Source: JBBQUP01 sp038212305
Lineage (GTDB): Bacteria; Bacteroidota; Bacteroidia; Bacteroidales; Marinilabiliaceae
Reading direction: 5' to 3'
DNA length: 64,000 bases
NCBI GenBank assembly: GCA_038212305.1
Contig: JBBQUP010000004.1
Coordinates: 1-64,000 of the forward strand
Positions 18,659-27,557 of the stretch are shown in pieces; position 1 is the stretch's first letter; each line of letters starts with the position of its first letter. A model generated the notes under the pieces. It had not been told where the DNA came from. It ran no database searches and saw nothing but the letters and a program-made list of their open reading frames with translations. A program made the position numbers and the translations under genes.

Positions 18659-20408
18659 AACAACCGGAAAAGTTGCCGGAATTATTGCCAACTTAGTTAT
18701 TGTTGAGGTAGATGGGCCAGTATCGCAAAATGAAATTTGTTTCATTAAGCATCCCGAAGCTGCATTAATGGCTGAAGTAATTAAAATACTTGGTAAAAAT
18801 GCTTACGTACAAGTTTTTGAAAGCACTCGCGGTTTAAAAACAGGCACCGAAGTCGTTTTCGAAGGTCACATGTTGGAAGTAACGCTTGGCCCTGGTATTC
18901 TTTCCCGAAACTACGATGGTCTTCAGAACGATTTGGATAAAATGGAAGGCGTTTTCTTAAAACGTGGTGAATATACCGATCCGCTTAATCGCGAAAAATT
19001 GTGGGATTTTAAGCCCATTGCCAAACCCGGTGATGAATTAACCGCAGGTGGTTGGTTAGGTGAAGTAGATGAAAATGGAATGCCTCATAAAATTATGATT
19101 CCATTTAAAATGACCTCGACTTACACTGTAAAAAGTTTATCTCCAGCTGGCAAATATAAGGTTGACGATCATATGGCCATTGTAACCGACTCAGAAGGAG
19201 TTGAATACAACCTTACCATGGTGCAAAAATGGCCGGTTAAAATGGCAATCAAAGCATACGATTCGAAACCTCGTCCTTTCAAATTACTTGAAACTGGTGT
19301 TCGATGCATCGATACACTTAACCCAATTACAGTGGGTGGTACAGGCTTTATTCCAGGCCCTTTTGGAACTGGTAAAACCGTTTTGCAGCATGCCATATCA
19401 AAACAGGCTGAAGCCGATGTGGTAATTATTGCCGCTTGTGGCGAACGTGCCAATGAGGTAGTTGAAATATTTATCGAGTTCCCCGAACTGGAAGATCCTC
19501 GAACAGGAAAAAAACTAATTGAACGAACTATTATTATAGCCAACACATCAAATATGCCTGTTGCGGCGCGCGAAGCTTCGGTTTACACAGCCATGACTTT
19601 GGGTGAATACTACCGTGCCATGGGATTGCGTATTTTGTTGATGGCCGATTCAACTTCGCGATGGGCACAGGCCTTGCGCGAAATGTCGAACCGATTAGAA
19701 GAACTTCCTGGACCTGATGCGTTTCCTATGGACTTATCTGCTATTGTATCAAATTTTTACAGTCGCGCAGGTTATGTATTCCTAAATAACGGCGAAGCTG
19801 GGTCTATCACGTTTATTGGAACGGTATCGCCTGCTGGTGGTAACTTAAAAGAACCAGTAACAGAGGCAACCCGAAAGGCTGCACGTTGTTTTTATGGTCT
19901 ATCGCAAGCTCGCGCCGATAGTAAACGCTATCCTGCCATTGATGCCATCGACAGTTATTCGAAATACTTAGAGTACCCCGAAGTACAAGAATATTTATCT
20001 CAACACATAGGTGATCAATGGATTATAGATGTCGCGGAAGCTAAAAACATTCTTTTGCGTGGTAAAGAAACTCAAGAACAAATAAATATTTTGGGTGATG
20101 ATGGTGTTCCAATGGATTTTCATGAGAAATTCTGGAAATCGGAACTCATCGATTTTGTTATCTTACAACAAGATGCGTTTGATAAAATTGACGCATCCAC
20201 ACCACTTAACCGTCAGCAATACATGCTTGGTAAAGTGTTGGATGTTACCCGCATGAAATTTTCGTTTGATTCATTTGAAGATGTAGGTGGTTATTTCAAG
20301 CAAATCATCAACATTTTTAAACAGATGAATTATTCTGAATTTGAGTCAGAGAAATTTAAAAATTTCGAAACAGAACTTGAAGAACTGATTCAGCAGCGGT
20401 TAAATTAA
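18642..20408 (+). CDS. atpA: V-type ATPase catalytic subunit A
   Basis: 588 residues, full length. The Walker A motif is GPFGTGKTV, from about residue 239. The inserted 'non-homologous region' (residues about 115-190) that marks V/A-type A subunits is present. The catalytic loop GERANEV and the DSTSRWAQALRE region are intact. It hydrolyses or makes ATP at the A/B interfaces. It overlaps the DUF2764 gene by 17 bases and is followed 25 bases later by atpB. Confidence 0.97.
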   Translation: MERINKTTGKVAGIIANLVIVEVDGPVSQNEICFIKHPEAALMAEVIKILGKNAYVQVFESTRGLKTGTEVVFEGHMLEVTLGPGILSRNYDGLQNDLDKMEGVFLKRGEYTDPLNREKLWDFKPIAKPGDELTAGGWLGEVDENGMPHKIMIPFKMTSTYTVKSLSPAGKYKVDDHMAIVTDSEGVEYNLTMVQKWPVKMAIKAYDSKPRPFKLLETGVRCIDTLNPITVGGTGFIPGPFGTGKTVLQHAISKQAEADVVIIAACGERANEVVEIFIEFPELEDPRTGKKLIERTIIIANTSNMPVAAREASVYTAMTLGEYYRAMGLRILLMADSTSRWAQALREMSNRLEELPGPDAFPMDLSAIVSNFYSRAGYVFLNNGEAGSITFIGTVSPAGGNLKEPVTEATRKAARCFYGLSQARADSKRYPAIDAIDSYSKYLEYPEVQEYLSQHIGDQWIIDVAEAKNILLRGKETQEQINILGDDGVPMDFHEKFWKSELIDFVILQQDAFDKIDASTPLNRQQYMLGKVLDVTRMKFSFDSFEDVGGYFKQIINIFKQMNYSEFESEKFKNFETELEELIQQRLN

Positions 20409-20433
20409 TTTACGAACGGTAAAAACACAATTC

Positions 20434-21756
20434 ATGGAAACATCAGCATTTCAAAAAGTATACGTAAAACTCACCAATATAACCAAGGCCACTGTTTCGC
20501 TCAAAGCCCAAAACATTGGGTATGAAGAGATGGCTGTGGTACATGGTCGATTAGCTCAGGTGGTGAAAATCATGGGAGAAAACGTTATCCTTCAGGTTTT
20601 CTCAGGAACGGAAGGGATCCCAACCAATGCCGAAGTAATATTTTTGGGACGTCCACCTCAATTAAAAGTGAGCGATCAATTAGCTGGGCGGTTTTTCAAT
20701 GCTTTTGGCGATCCTATTGATGGTGGTCCTCGTGTAGAAGGTGAAACACGCGACATTGGTAGTCCGTCGGTAAATCCTGTTCGACGCAAGCAACCATCAG
20801 ACTTAATTGCAACCGGTATTGCAGGTATCGACTTAAACAACAGCTTAGTAACAGGTCAGAAAATCCCATTTTTCGCCGATCCCGATCAACCATACAATCA
20901 GGTTATGGCCAATGTGGCATTACGTGCCGAGGCCGATAAAATAATTTTAGGGGGGATGGGATTATCAAACGATGATTACCTCTACTTTAAAAACGTATTC
21001 GACAATGCTGGGGCGCTCGATCGCATCGTGAGCTTTGTGAATACCACCGATGATCCACCGGTAGAGCGACTTTTAGTGCCTGACATGGCTTTAACGGCTG
21101 CCGAATATTTTGCTGTTGACAAAAACGAAAAAGTATTGGTGCTTTTAACCGATATGACACTCTTTGCCGATGCCTTGAGTATTGTATCAAACCGGATGGA
21201 TCAAATCCCATCGAAAGACAGTATGCCAGGATCGCTTTACTCCGATTTAGCGCGTATTTACGAGAAAGCGGTGCAGTTCCCATCGGGTGGATCTATTACC
21301 ATTATTGCTGTAACAACGCTTTCGGGAGGTGACATTACTCATGCCATCCCTGATAATACAGGTTACATCACCGAGGGGCAATTATTTTTGCGTCGTGATT
21401 CAGACATTGGAAAAGTAATCATCGATCCTTTCCGCAGTTTGTCGCGCCTTAAACAGCTGGTAATTGGCAAGCAAACCCGTGCAGATCATCCACAAGTGAT
21501 GAATGCAGCCATACGTTTATACGCCGATGCCGCTAATGCACGTACAAAACTCGATAATGGGTTTGACCTAACCGATTATGACGAACGCACACTTGAGTAT
21601 GCAAAAGAATATTCCGAAAATATTTTAGCCATAGACATAAACATTGGCACCGAAGAGATGCTAAATGTGTGTTGGGGACTATTTAGAAAATATTTCAACA
21701 AAAGCGAAGTTGGTATTAAACAAGAATTCATGGATAAATATTGGGAAGTTAAATAA
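20434..21756 (+). CDS. atpB: V-type ATPase regulatory subunit B
   Basis: 440 residues. The beta-barrel N-terminus and the nucleotide-domain framework are present. The P-loop is replaced by GGMGLSNDD, as expected for non-catalytic B subunits. The blocks TDMTLFADAL and SMPGSLYSDLARIYEKA are intact. It alternates with subunit A in the hexameric head. Confidence 0.96.
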   Translation: METSAFQKVYVKLTNITKATVSLKAQNIGYEEMAVVHGRLAQVVKIMGENVILQVFSGTEGIPTNAEVIFLGRPPQLKVSDQLAGRFFNAFGDPIDGGPRVEGETRDIGSPSVNPVRRKQPSDLIATGIAGIDLNNSLVTGQKIPFFADPDQPYNQVMANVALRAEADKIILGGMGLSNDDYLYFKNVFDNAGALDRIVSFVNTTDDPPVERLLVPDMALTAAEYFAVDKNEKVLVLLTDMTLFADALSIVSNRMDQIPSKDSMPGSLYSDLARIYEKAVQFPSGGSITIIAVTTLSGGDITHAIPDNTGYITEGQLFLRRDSDIGKVIIDPFRSLSRLKQLVIGKQTRADHPQVMNAAIRLYADAANARTKLDNGFDLTDYDERTLEYAKEYSENILAIDINIGTEEMLNVCWGLFRKYFNKSEVGIKQEFMDKYWEVK

Positions 21757-21821
21757 TCAGCCAGCATGATTAATCAAAATTCCACTTTTAAACCGAAGAC
21801 TTGAATTTAAAACACTGAATT

Positions 21822-22427
21822 GTGGCACTAAAATTTCAATACAATAGAACGGCACAGCAAGGACTCGAAAAGCAACTTAGGGTTCGCGAACGGGCATTGC
21901 CTACGCTAAAAAATAAAGAGAGTGCGCTTAGAGTTGAGGTTAAACGAGCTAAAGACAAAATTATTCAATTAGAAGAAACACTTGCTCGAGAACTTAACCA
22001 TTATGAGACCATGACTCGTTTATGGGGAGAATTTGATAAGCGCTTGGTTAAAATACAAAACGTTAATCTTACCTTGAAAAAAATTGCAGGGGTTAAAACG
22101 CCTCTTTTTGATAACATTGAGTTCGAAGCCATTGAATACAACCTCTTTAATTCCCCGGTGTGGTTTCAGGATGGAATAAACATCGTGAAACAAATTGCAA
22201 GCATTGGTATTGAAAAAGAGGTTTTTTTGCAAAAAATGCAACTTCTTGAATTTGCAAGAAAAAAAACCACTCAAAAAGTGAATCTGTACGAAAAAGTTCA
22301 AATTCCTGAATATCAAGATGCCATCAGGAAAATAAAGCGATTTATGGAAGATGAAGAAAACCTTTCAAAATCGGCTCAAAAAATCGTAAAAAACAGGCAA
22401 CAGCAACAAATGGAGGAAGCACTATGA
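21822..22427 (+). CDS. atpD: V-type ATPase central-stalk subunit D
   Basis: 201 residues with a GTG start (GTG GCA CTA AAA). The antiparallel coiled coil begins KFQYNRTAQQGLEKQLRVRERALPTLKNKESALR and its return helix ends KKTTQKVNLYEKVQIPEYQDAIRKIKRFMEDEE, the standard D-subunit layout. It is the rotor axle. Its stop overlaps the atpI start as ATGA. Subunit F, its usual partner, is absent from the operon. Confidence 0.92.
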   Translation: MALKFQYNRTAQQGLEKQLRVRERALPTLKNKESALRVEVKRAKDKIIQLEETLARELNHYETMTRLWGEFDKRLVKIQNVNLTLKKIAGVKTPLFDNIEFEAIEYNLFNSPVWFQDGINIVKQIASIGIEKEVFLQKMQLLEFARKKTTQKVNLYEKVQIPEYQDAIRKIKRFMEDEENLSKSAQKIVKNRQQQQMEEAL

Positions 22428-24226
22428 TCATACCCATGCATCGATATTCATTTTTAGTTCATTATTCCGAATACACAGGTTTTTTGGATGAACTAAAATC
22501 GCTAGGCGTGGTTCATATCATAGAACATGACTTAGAGCCATCAAGTGAAATGCTTGAATCATATCGACTGATTAAAGATATAAATAAAGCAACCGACTAT
22601 ATTAATAAAAAAAAACCTAGTGAAGTAAAAGCGACAGAGCGATTTTCGGGTGAACTTTTGCTAGTTAAACTAAACGAAACATTAGCTGCTTTTGATACAT
22701 CGAAACAAACATTAGTTGCACTTCGAAAAGAGGAAAAGCAAGCCAGACCTTGGGGAGGCTTTTCGCACCAAACCATTAATGAAATTGAGGCATCGGGTAT
22801 AAGAATTCAGTTTTTCACCGCATCACAAAAACGATTTCGTGAGGAGTGGAAAGCGACATACAACCTTTCAATCATCTCAGAGCAGGACGGTTATGTTTAT
22901 TTCATTGTTTTATCAACCAATGATGAAATTATAGAAATGCAAGATGCTGATGAAATAAAAGTCCCTGAAAATTCGATGGCAATTATTCGTCAAAACATAT
23001 TGGAAACAGAGGATGAAATAGTATCATTCGAAAATACTTTAAGAGAACTATCATCTTATGGTATTGATGTGCTAAAAGAGTATAAAAATCAACTTGAAAA
23101 TCAACTCTCCAATTGGCATGCTACATTGCACACAGCCGACCAGGCCGAAGGCCATGTTAAACACATTGATGGTTGGGCGCCCAAAACACTAGAGCCATCG
23201 CTCATCGAATTTCTAGAAAAGCAAAATACGTTGTATATTAAAAGCGATGAGGTACAGGAAGGTGATAAGCCTCCTATCTTACTCAAAAACAATCGCTTCA
23301 ACAAGCTTTTTGAACCCATCGGAGAATTGTTTAACCTTCCATCCTACATTGAGTTAGATCTCACACCTTTTTTTGCCCCATTTTTCATGATGTTTTTCGG
23401 ATTTTGCCTCGGAGACGCTGGATATGGCCTTCTGTTTATTGCTGGGGCAATTTACGCTAGAACAAAGGTAAAGGAAAAATTTAAGCCATTGGTGAGTTTG
23501 ATTATCTGGCTAGGATTGGCTACGGTGCTATTCGGAGCTATTACAGGCACATTTTTCGGAGCCAAACTTGCTGACTTTGAAGTATTTAGCGAATTTAAAA
23601 ACTACTTCCTGAACGACCAGCAGATGTTTAACCTTGCACTTATATTTGGAGTCATTCAAATTATGCTTGGAATGTTTGTACGTGTTGTAAACATAGCAAA
23701 AGCAAGTTCTATTGGCTATGCACTATCAACAATGGGTTGGATTTTGGTTTTATTAAGCTTTATTGTTTTCGCAAGCATAGATGCTTATACTGGTCAGAAA
23801 GTATGGATGTTGAGTTCGTTGCATTTAGTAATTCTTGGAGTAGCTGCATTGGGCATATTTATATTTAACGACCCAAAAAGAAATATCCTAATGAATATTG
23901 GCGCAGGCTTATGGGATACTTACAACATGATAACTGGAGTCACAGGTGACGTGCTTTCCTACATTCGGCTATTTGCACTAGGCTTAAGCAGCGCCATTTT
24001 AGGAATGGTATTTAATCAATTGGCCTTTAATTTAAGTCCCGACATAATTATTGTGAAACAAATTGTGACGGCACTTATTTTAGTGTTGGGACATGGATTA
24101 AACATCTTTATGGCAGCATTGGGATCATTTGTACACCCCATGCGTTTAACCTTTGTTGAATTTTATAAAAATGCAGGTTTTGCCGGAGGGGGTAAAGCTT
24201 ACACACCATTTAAAAAAATAATATAA
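22424..24226 (+). CDS. atpI: V-type ATPase membrane subunit I/a
   Basis: 600 residues. A long cytoplasmic N-terminal half with coiled stretches (to about residue 310) is followed by about eight TM helices, starting at ELDLTPFFAPFFMMFFGFCLGDAGYG. The segment SYIRLFALGLSSAIL near residue 512 carries the conserved Arg that faces the ion site of the rotor ring. It supplies the ion half-channels. Start overlaps atpD by 4 bases. Confidence 0.93.
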   Translation: MIIPMHRYSFLVHYSEYTGFLDELKSLGVVHIIEHDLEPSSEMLESYRLIKDINKATDYINKKKPSEVKATERFSGELLLVKLNETLAAFDTSKQTLVALRKEEKQARPWGGFSHQTINEIEASGIRIQFFTASQKRFREEWKATYNLSIISEQDGYVYFIVLSTNDEIIEMQDADEIKVPENSMAIIRQNILETEDEIVSFENTLRELSSYGIDVLKEYKNQLENQLSNWHATLHTADQAEGHVKHIDGWAPKTLEPSLIEFLEKQNTLYIKSDEVQEGDKPPILLKNNRFNKLFEPIGELFNLPSYIELDLTPFFAPFFMMFFGFCLGDAGYGLLFIAGAIYARTKVKEKFKPLVSLIIWLGLATVLFGAITGTFFGAKLADFEVFSEFKNYFLNDQQMFNLALIFGVIQIMLGMFVRVVNIAKASSIGYALSTMGWILVLLSFIVFASIDAYTGQKVWMLSSLHLVILGVAALGIFIFNDPKRNILMNIGAGLWDTYNMITGVTGDVLSYIRLFALGLSSAILGMVFNQLAFNLSPDIIIVKQIVTALILVLGHGLNIFMAALGSFVHPMRLTFVEFYKNAGFAGGGKAYTPFKKII

Positions 24227-24245
24227 ACCTTTAAAAATTATACAC

Positions 24246-24701
24246 ATGACTCCTATTGTTTTTGCTTACATTGGAATTGGATTAATGCTTGCTCTATCGG
24301 GTATTGGTAGTGCATTTGGTGTAACTATTGGCGGAAATGCTGCCATTGGTGCCTTAAAGAAAAACAGCGATGCATTTGGTAACTACCTTGTATTAAGTGC
24401 TCTTCCTGGAACCCAAGGTCTTTATGGCTTTGGCGGTTTTTTTATCTTTAATAACATGACTGGCATAATACAAGCCGATATGACTTGGATGCAAGCTGGT
24501 GCCGTTTTTGGTGCGGGAATTGCACTTGGATTTGTTGGTCTATTTTCGGCTATTCGTCAAGGCGAAGTTTGCGCCAATGGTATTGCAGGAATAGGAGCAG
24601 GACACGATGTATTTGGACAAACATTGATACTTGCTGTATTCCCAGAACTTTATGCAATTCTTGCCTTTGCGGCAACCTTTATGATTAGCATGAGTATTTA
24701 A
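24246..24701 (+). CDS. atpK: V-type ATPase rotor-ring subunit K, Na+-type ligand set
   Basis: 151 residues forming two fused helical hairpins. In Enterococcus hirae NtpK, Na+ is held by L61, T64, Q65, Q110 and E139. The same residues appear here: L53, T56 and Q57 in LPGTQG, Q105 in IRQGEV, and E134 in FPELYA. The first hairpin lacks a carboxylate, so one ion is expected per subunit. This suggests a Na+-coupled enzyme. It is the last gene of the operon. Confidence 0.93.
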   Translation: MTPIVFAYIGIGLMLALSGIGSAFGVTIGGNAAIGALKKNSDAFGNYLVLSALPGTQGLYGFGGFFIFNNMTGIIQADMTWMQAGAVFGAGIALGFVGLFSAIRQGEVCANGIAGIGAGHDVFGQTLILAVFPELYAILAFAATFMISMSI

Positions 24702-24823
24702 TTTAAGCTTTGGTTAATAAACGATCAAAACACCTAATTACACAAATTGTAATCAATTCAATTTCCTACTTAAATTTTAAATTTGTTTAACAATAGTTTA
24801 ATATACTTCACAATACAAACACC

Positions 24824-24917
24824 TATCTTTGTTATGTAGATTTTTTCATAGATTTGGATTTGGTTAACAAGCTGATTTAAGGGTAAAGGACAGAGCAATC
24901 TGTCCTTTTTTATTTTT
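24824..24917 (+). ncRNA. Candidate small RNA with promoter and terminator
   Basis: A perfect -7 box TATCTTTG at 24824-24831 is followed by about 50 bases without a start codon. A perfect 10-bp terminator stem then follows (AAAGGACAGA 24885-24894, GCAA loop, TCTGTCCTTT, T run). The predicted transcript is about 75 bases, from near 24839 to 24915. No clean TTTG -33 box is seen at the right distance. The terminator may instead simply end the V-ATPase operon, 183 bases upstream. Confidence 0.3.
24883..24914 (+). terminator. Intrinsic terminator after the V-ATPase operon
   Basis: A perfect 10-bp stem with GCAA tetraloop at 24885-24908 is followed by a T-rich tail. It is the first terminator downstream of atpK. 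Confidence 0.85.
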
Positions 24918-25530
24918 AAACGGTCGTAACAGGTTGGCTACCAGCTTCACCCATGATTCTAGGTTGGAGGACGAATCTGTAACGCTAATTTTATTGATTC
25001 GTAGGCGGAATGCCTAATAGCGACGGAACTAGACGCATTTATTGGTAAAAATCATCTCCAAAAATGGTGCACTTGCGATGTACTTCGGAATGGCACGATT
25101 TAATTGAGAAATAACCTTAAGCGAGTTGCCTTTATGTTGTTCCGTTGTCACCAATTTTGCCCAGATAAAATGGATTATATTCTTACCGATTATAAGTTTT
25201 ACCAACCACTACTTTACACTACATTTCACTATCATTCCAATCGTACGCTTCAGCACCGCACGGCTTCGGTAGTTTCTTTCTTTTCCAGACCCAATTTCTT
25301 TTAATGCCTGAATGGCTAATTTTACCTTTTGCCAAAAGGTTTTTTTTGGGTGGTCTTCTTAATGCAATGAGGGCGGGGTTTCTTTCATTTTTTTGTGGGG
25401 AAAGAAAAAACAAAATAAATTCCATCAAATTTGCACTAACCTATCCAAGAGCTAAATTCCAATATAATTATTTGTCAATCTAATTTGTATCTGTCTGCCG
25501 GATGTTTTTTTTTACACTTGCCCCTAATGG
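24918..25530. other. Non-coding or debris region
   Basis: No convincing gene. Base composition is mixed, with patches more GC-rich than the neighbours (for example near 25020 and 25245). On the minus strand a short coding-like patch reads INKISVTDSSSNLESWVKL around 24945-25000 without a start. This looks like accumulated fragments of accessory genes. Confidence 0.35.
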
Positions 25531-25755
25531 TGGCGGTATATTTTTGTTGCCGATTTAGGAGAACTTTCCTGTCAAGTTACAACTACTTTTGATACGGGCA
25601 GAAACGCTCGAATACGCACTAAACCAGCAATTAACGAAGCATTAGCAAGTGGCAAGGTGGTTTGGGGTGACCCATGCACCGAAGGGGGCAAAGCAACTAA
25701 TGTGCTGTGGATATTTGTAGCGTATGCCCGGGACGAAGTCCGAAACGGCATATGA
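25530..25755 (+). pseudogene. Unidentified protein fragment
   Basis: An open frame without a start codon reads ADLGELSCQVTTTFDTG, ARIRTKPAINEALASGKVV and GDPCTEGGKATNVLW, ending at TGA 25753-25755. Amino-acid use looks coding rather than random, but the family is not recognised. Its last 30 bases overlap a nested hairpin (25722-25753). It probably is gene debris in the accessory region. Confidence 0.3.
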
Positions 25756-25798
25756 GGCTATTAAACGAGGATAAGCAACCACAAGAATAAAAATGAAG

Positions 25799-26219
25799 TG
25801 TCCCGTGAATACTTTATTTTTTTCTTGTAACGTCCGAAAAATACCAAAATCGTTTTGTAGTAGATGTCGCAGTAATTGGAGGAAGGGAAAAGCTATTACC
25901 AGGGGAGATCTCGCTGATTACGGGTTGATTGGTGAGAAGTCAGCAGAGGCCATAGTAGGTGCTGGAAACGAGCCACGAATAGATACCATGGAGGCCTCAC
26001 AAGGCAGTGAAGGGCTGAACGTTGGGTTGTCTCTAATTTGACAAGGAGGTTTAAACTTCGAGTTTGCCAGCCTTCTCTTAAACAAAGACAGAGGTTGTAA
26101 TTGGTGTAAAGAGCGATAGCACTGATACCCGACGAACCGCCGTATACGAGAACCTTACGTGCGGTGGTGTGAGAGGCGCACTCCGTCAGCTAATTACTGG
26201 CGGAGCCGTCTACTCGATT
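25799..26219 (+). mobile_element. Group II intron remnant lacking its reverse transcriptase
   Basis: The 3' end is recognisable as group II intron RNA. A domain V-like hairpin spans 26134-26176 (CCGCCGTATACG, AGAA, then ACGTGCGGTGG and GTGTGAGAGG). A domain VI-like stem follows, CTCCGTCAG / CTGGCGGAG. The stretch ends CTACTCGAT, the usual 3' boundary, at about 26218. Upstream, 25868-26041 encodes GDLADYGLIGEKSAEAIV, resembling the leader of group II intron-encoded proteins. The reverse transcriptase itself, normally about 1.2 kb or more, is gone. The 5' boundary is a guess (GTGTCCC near 25799). The element cannot move by itself. Confidence 0.6.
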
Positions 26220-26362
26220 ATGCGTTCGCCCTTTTTTCTCAGTCGTTGTATATCTGTCCATTATCGTGTCGTTGTGTGTTGGCTTGGTAGCTCTTTTGCA
26301 GTTTTTTGTTTGGCTTTGTGCGTTTGAAAAAATTGCAAATATGCTACCAAATGCGTTGGCTA

Positions 26363-27556
26363 TTATTTTGTCTTTAGTTGAACTGCTTTTTCTTTTTTGT
26401 CTTCTGTCGCTGGTAATATTTTAAATTCCACTTCTAAACCTATCGCTATTTTTTTAACAATTTCTTCTGGCGTGTTTACTCGAAAGTAAATTGATTTGTT
26501 GCCGTCAAATTTGATGAAACCGTCAGCACTTTTCTCGTCATTGTGTAAAATCCTATCAATTTTTCCGGTTTGTCTTTTGGTTGTATTAGGTCTCGGTGCT
26601 GTCTGTTGTGGATTGAAACTGCCCCAGTATTTTTTTAATTCTCTTTTTAAATCGGGCAATTTTTCAATTGTGATTTGCTCAAAAGAAAATTGACTTAATG
26701 CCGAAGAAACAGAATGTGGAACGTTCCATTCTTCTTGTAGTCTTAATAATTTTGATAATGAGTAATGTTTAAAGGATAATTCCTTTTCTTCTTTTAAAGC
26801 CAATAGTTCAGCGATTAAAACGAGTAGTCCAACTTTATATTCAAGGTCGCCAAAATTATTGATTGCACTTATTGCAAACGTAAACGCCTTTTCGTTATCA
26901 CCGTTTTCGTTATAGATTTGAGCAACTTCGTTCTGAATAAACCATTCCTTTTTTCGGCTAAGAATTAAAAGCAATTCATTTATAGCTTCAGCAGAATTAC
27001 CAAGATGTTTTTTTGATAATGCTATTCTTCTGGCAAACCAAACTTCATTTGAATAGTGGAACTTTTCAAATGATTCAAGGGCAACTTTTGATAGCTCAAA
27101 GCATTCTTGATAATGTTGCGTTTCAAAGAGTGCTTTTGTTTTAAAAGCAAACCAATCTTCTCTGCTTGATGCAAGTTCCATTGGTTTCTTTTCTCCTTTT
27201 CGTTCAACTTCTATTGTTCTGCATTCCGTGTCAAGTGAATCAACAGAAACTAAATCACAAAACTTATTTACAACTGTCCAATTTATAGAGGGTTTGTCCT
27301 TGAATTTCTTAAGTAAATATGAAAAATTCTTTGGTTCTAAAACCACGTTATGTTGCTCAATGAATGTAAATATTACATCAAAATGATTTGTTTCAATTAA
27401 AGCTGAAATCATCTCATAAACGATGTATTTGTTTAATCCAATTTGTTCAGGTGTAAATTCATTTTTGCCGTCTTTGAAATACTTTAATGTCTCAGCAAAT
27501 TTTTTCTCTTTGTTGAGTTTAGATATAGCTTGACTAAAGTCGAATAACGATGCCAT
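26363..27556 (-). CDS. TPR-like protein with C-terminal cold-shock-like OB domain
   Basis: 397 residues, soluble. The first 320 residues are helical repeats resembling TPRs (FAETLKYFKDGKNEF, HYQECFELSKVALESF, NSAEAINELLLIL, NEKAFTFAISAINNFG). After a Pro/Thr-rich linker, residues about 330-397 (GKIDRILHN ... ADGFIKFDGNKSIYFRVN ... GLEVEFKILPA ... KAVQLK) follow the strand order of a cold-shock/OB-fold nucleic-acid-binding domain, with GFIKF in place of GFI. It starts one base after the helicase stop, so the two are translated from one message. The function is unknown. It may bind RNA or DNA on behalf of the helicase. Confidence 0.6.
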   Translation of the reverse strand: MASLFDFSQAISKLNKEKKFAETLKYFKDGKNEFTPEQIGLNKYIVYEMISALIETNHFDVIFTFIEQHNVVLEPKNFSYLLKKFKDKPSINWTVVNKFCDLVSVDSLDTECRTIEVERKGEKKPMELASSREDWFAFKTKALFETQHYQECFELSKVALESFEKFHYSNEVWFARRIALSKKHLGNSAEAINELLLILSRKKEWFIQNEVAQIYNENGDNEKAFTFAISAINNFGDLEYKVGLLVLIAELLALKEEKELSFKHYSLSKLLRLQEEWNVPHSVSSALSQFSFEQITIEKLPDLKRELKKYWGSFNPQQTAPRPNTTKRQTGKIDRILHNDEKSADGFIKFDGNKSIYFRVNTPEEIVKKIAIGLEVEFKILPATEDKKEKAVQLKTK

Positions 27557-27557
27557 A

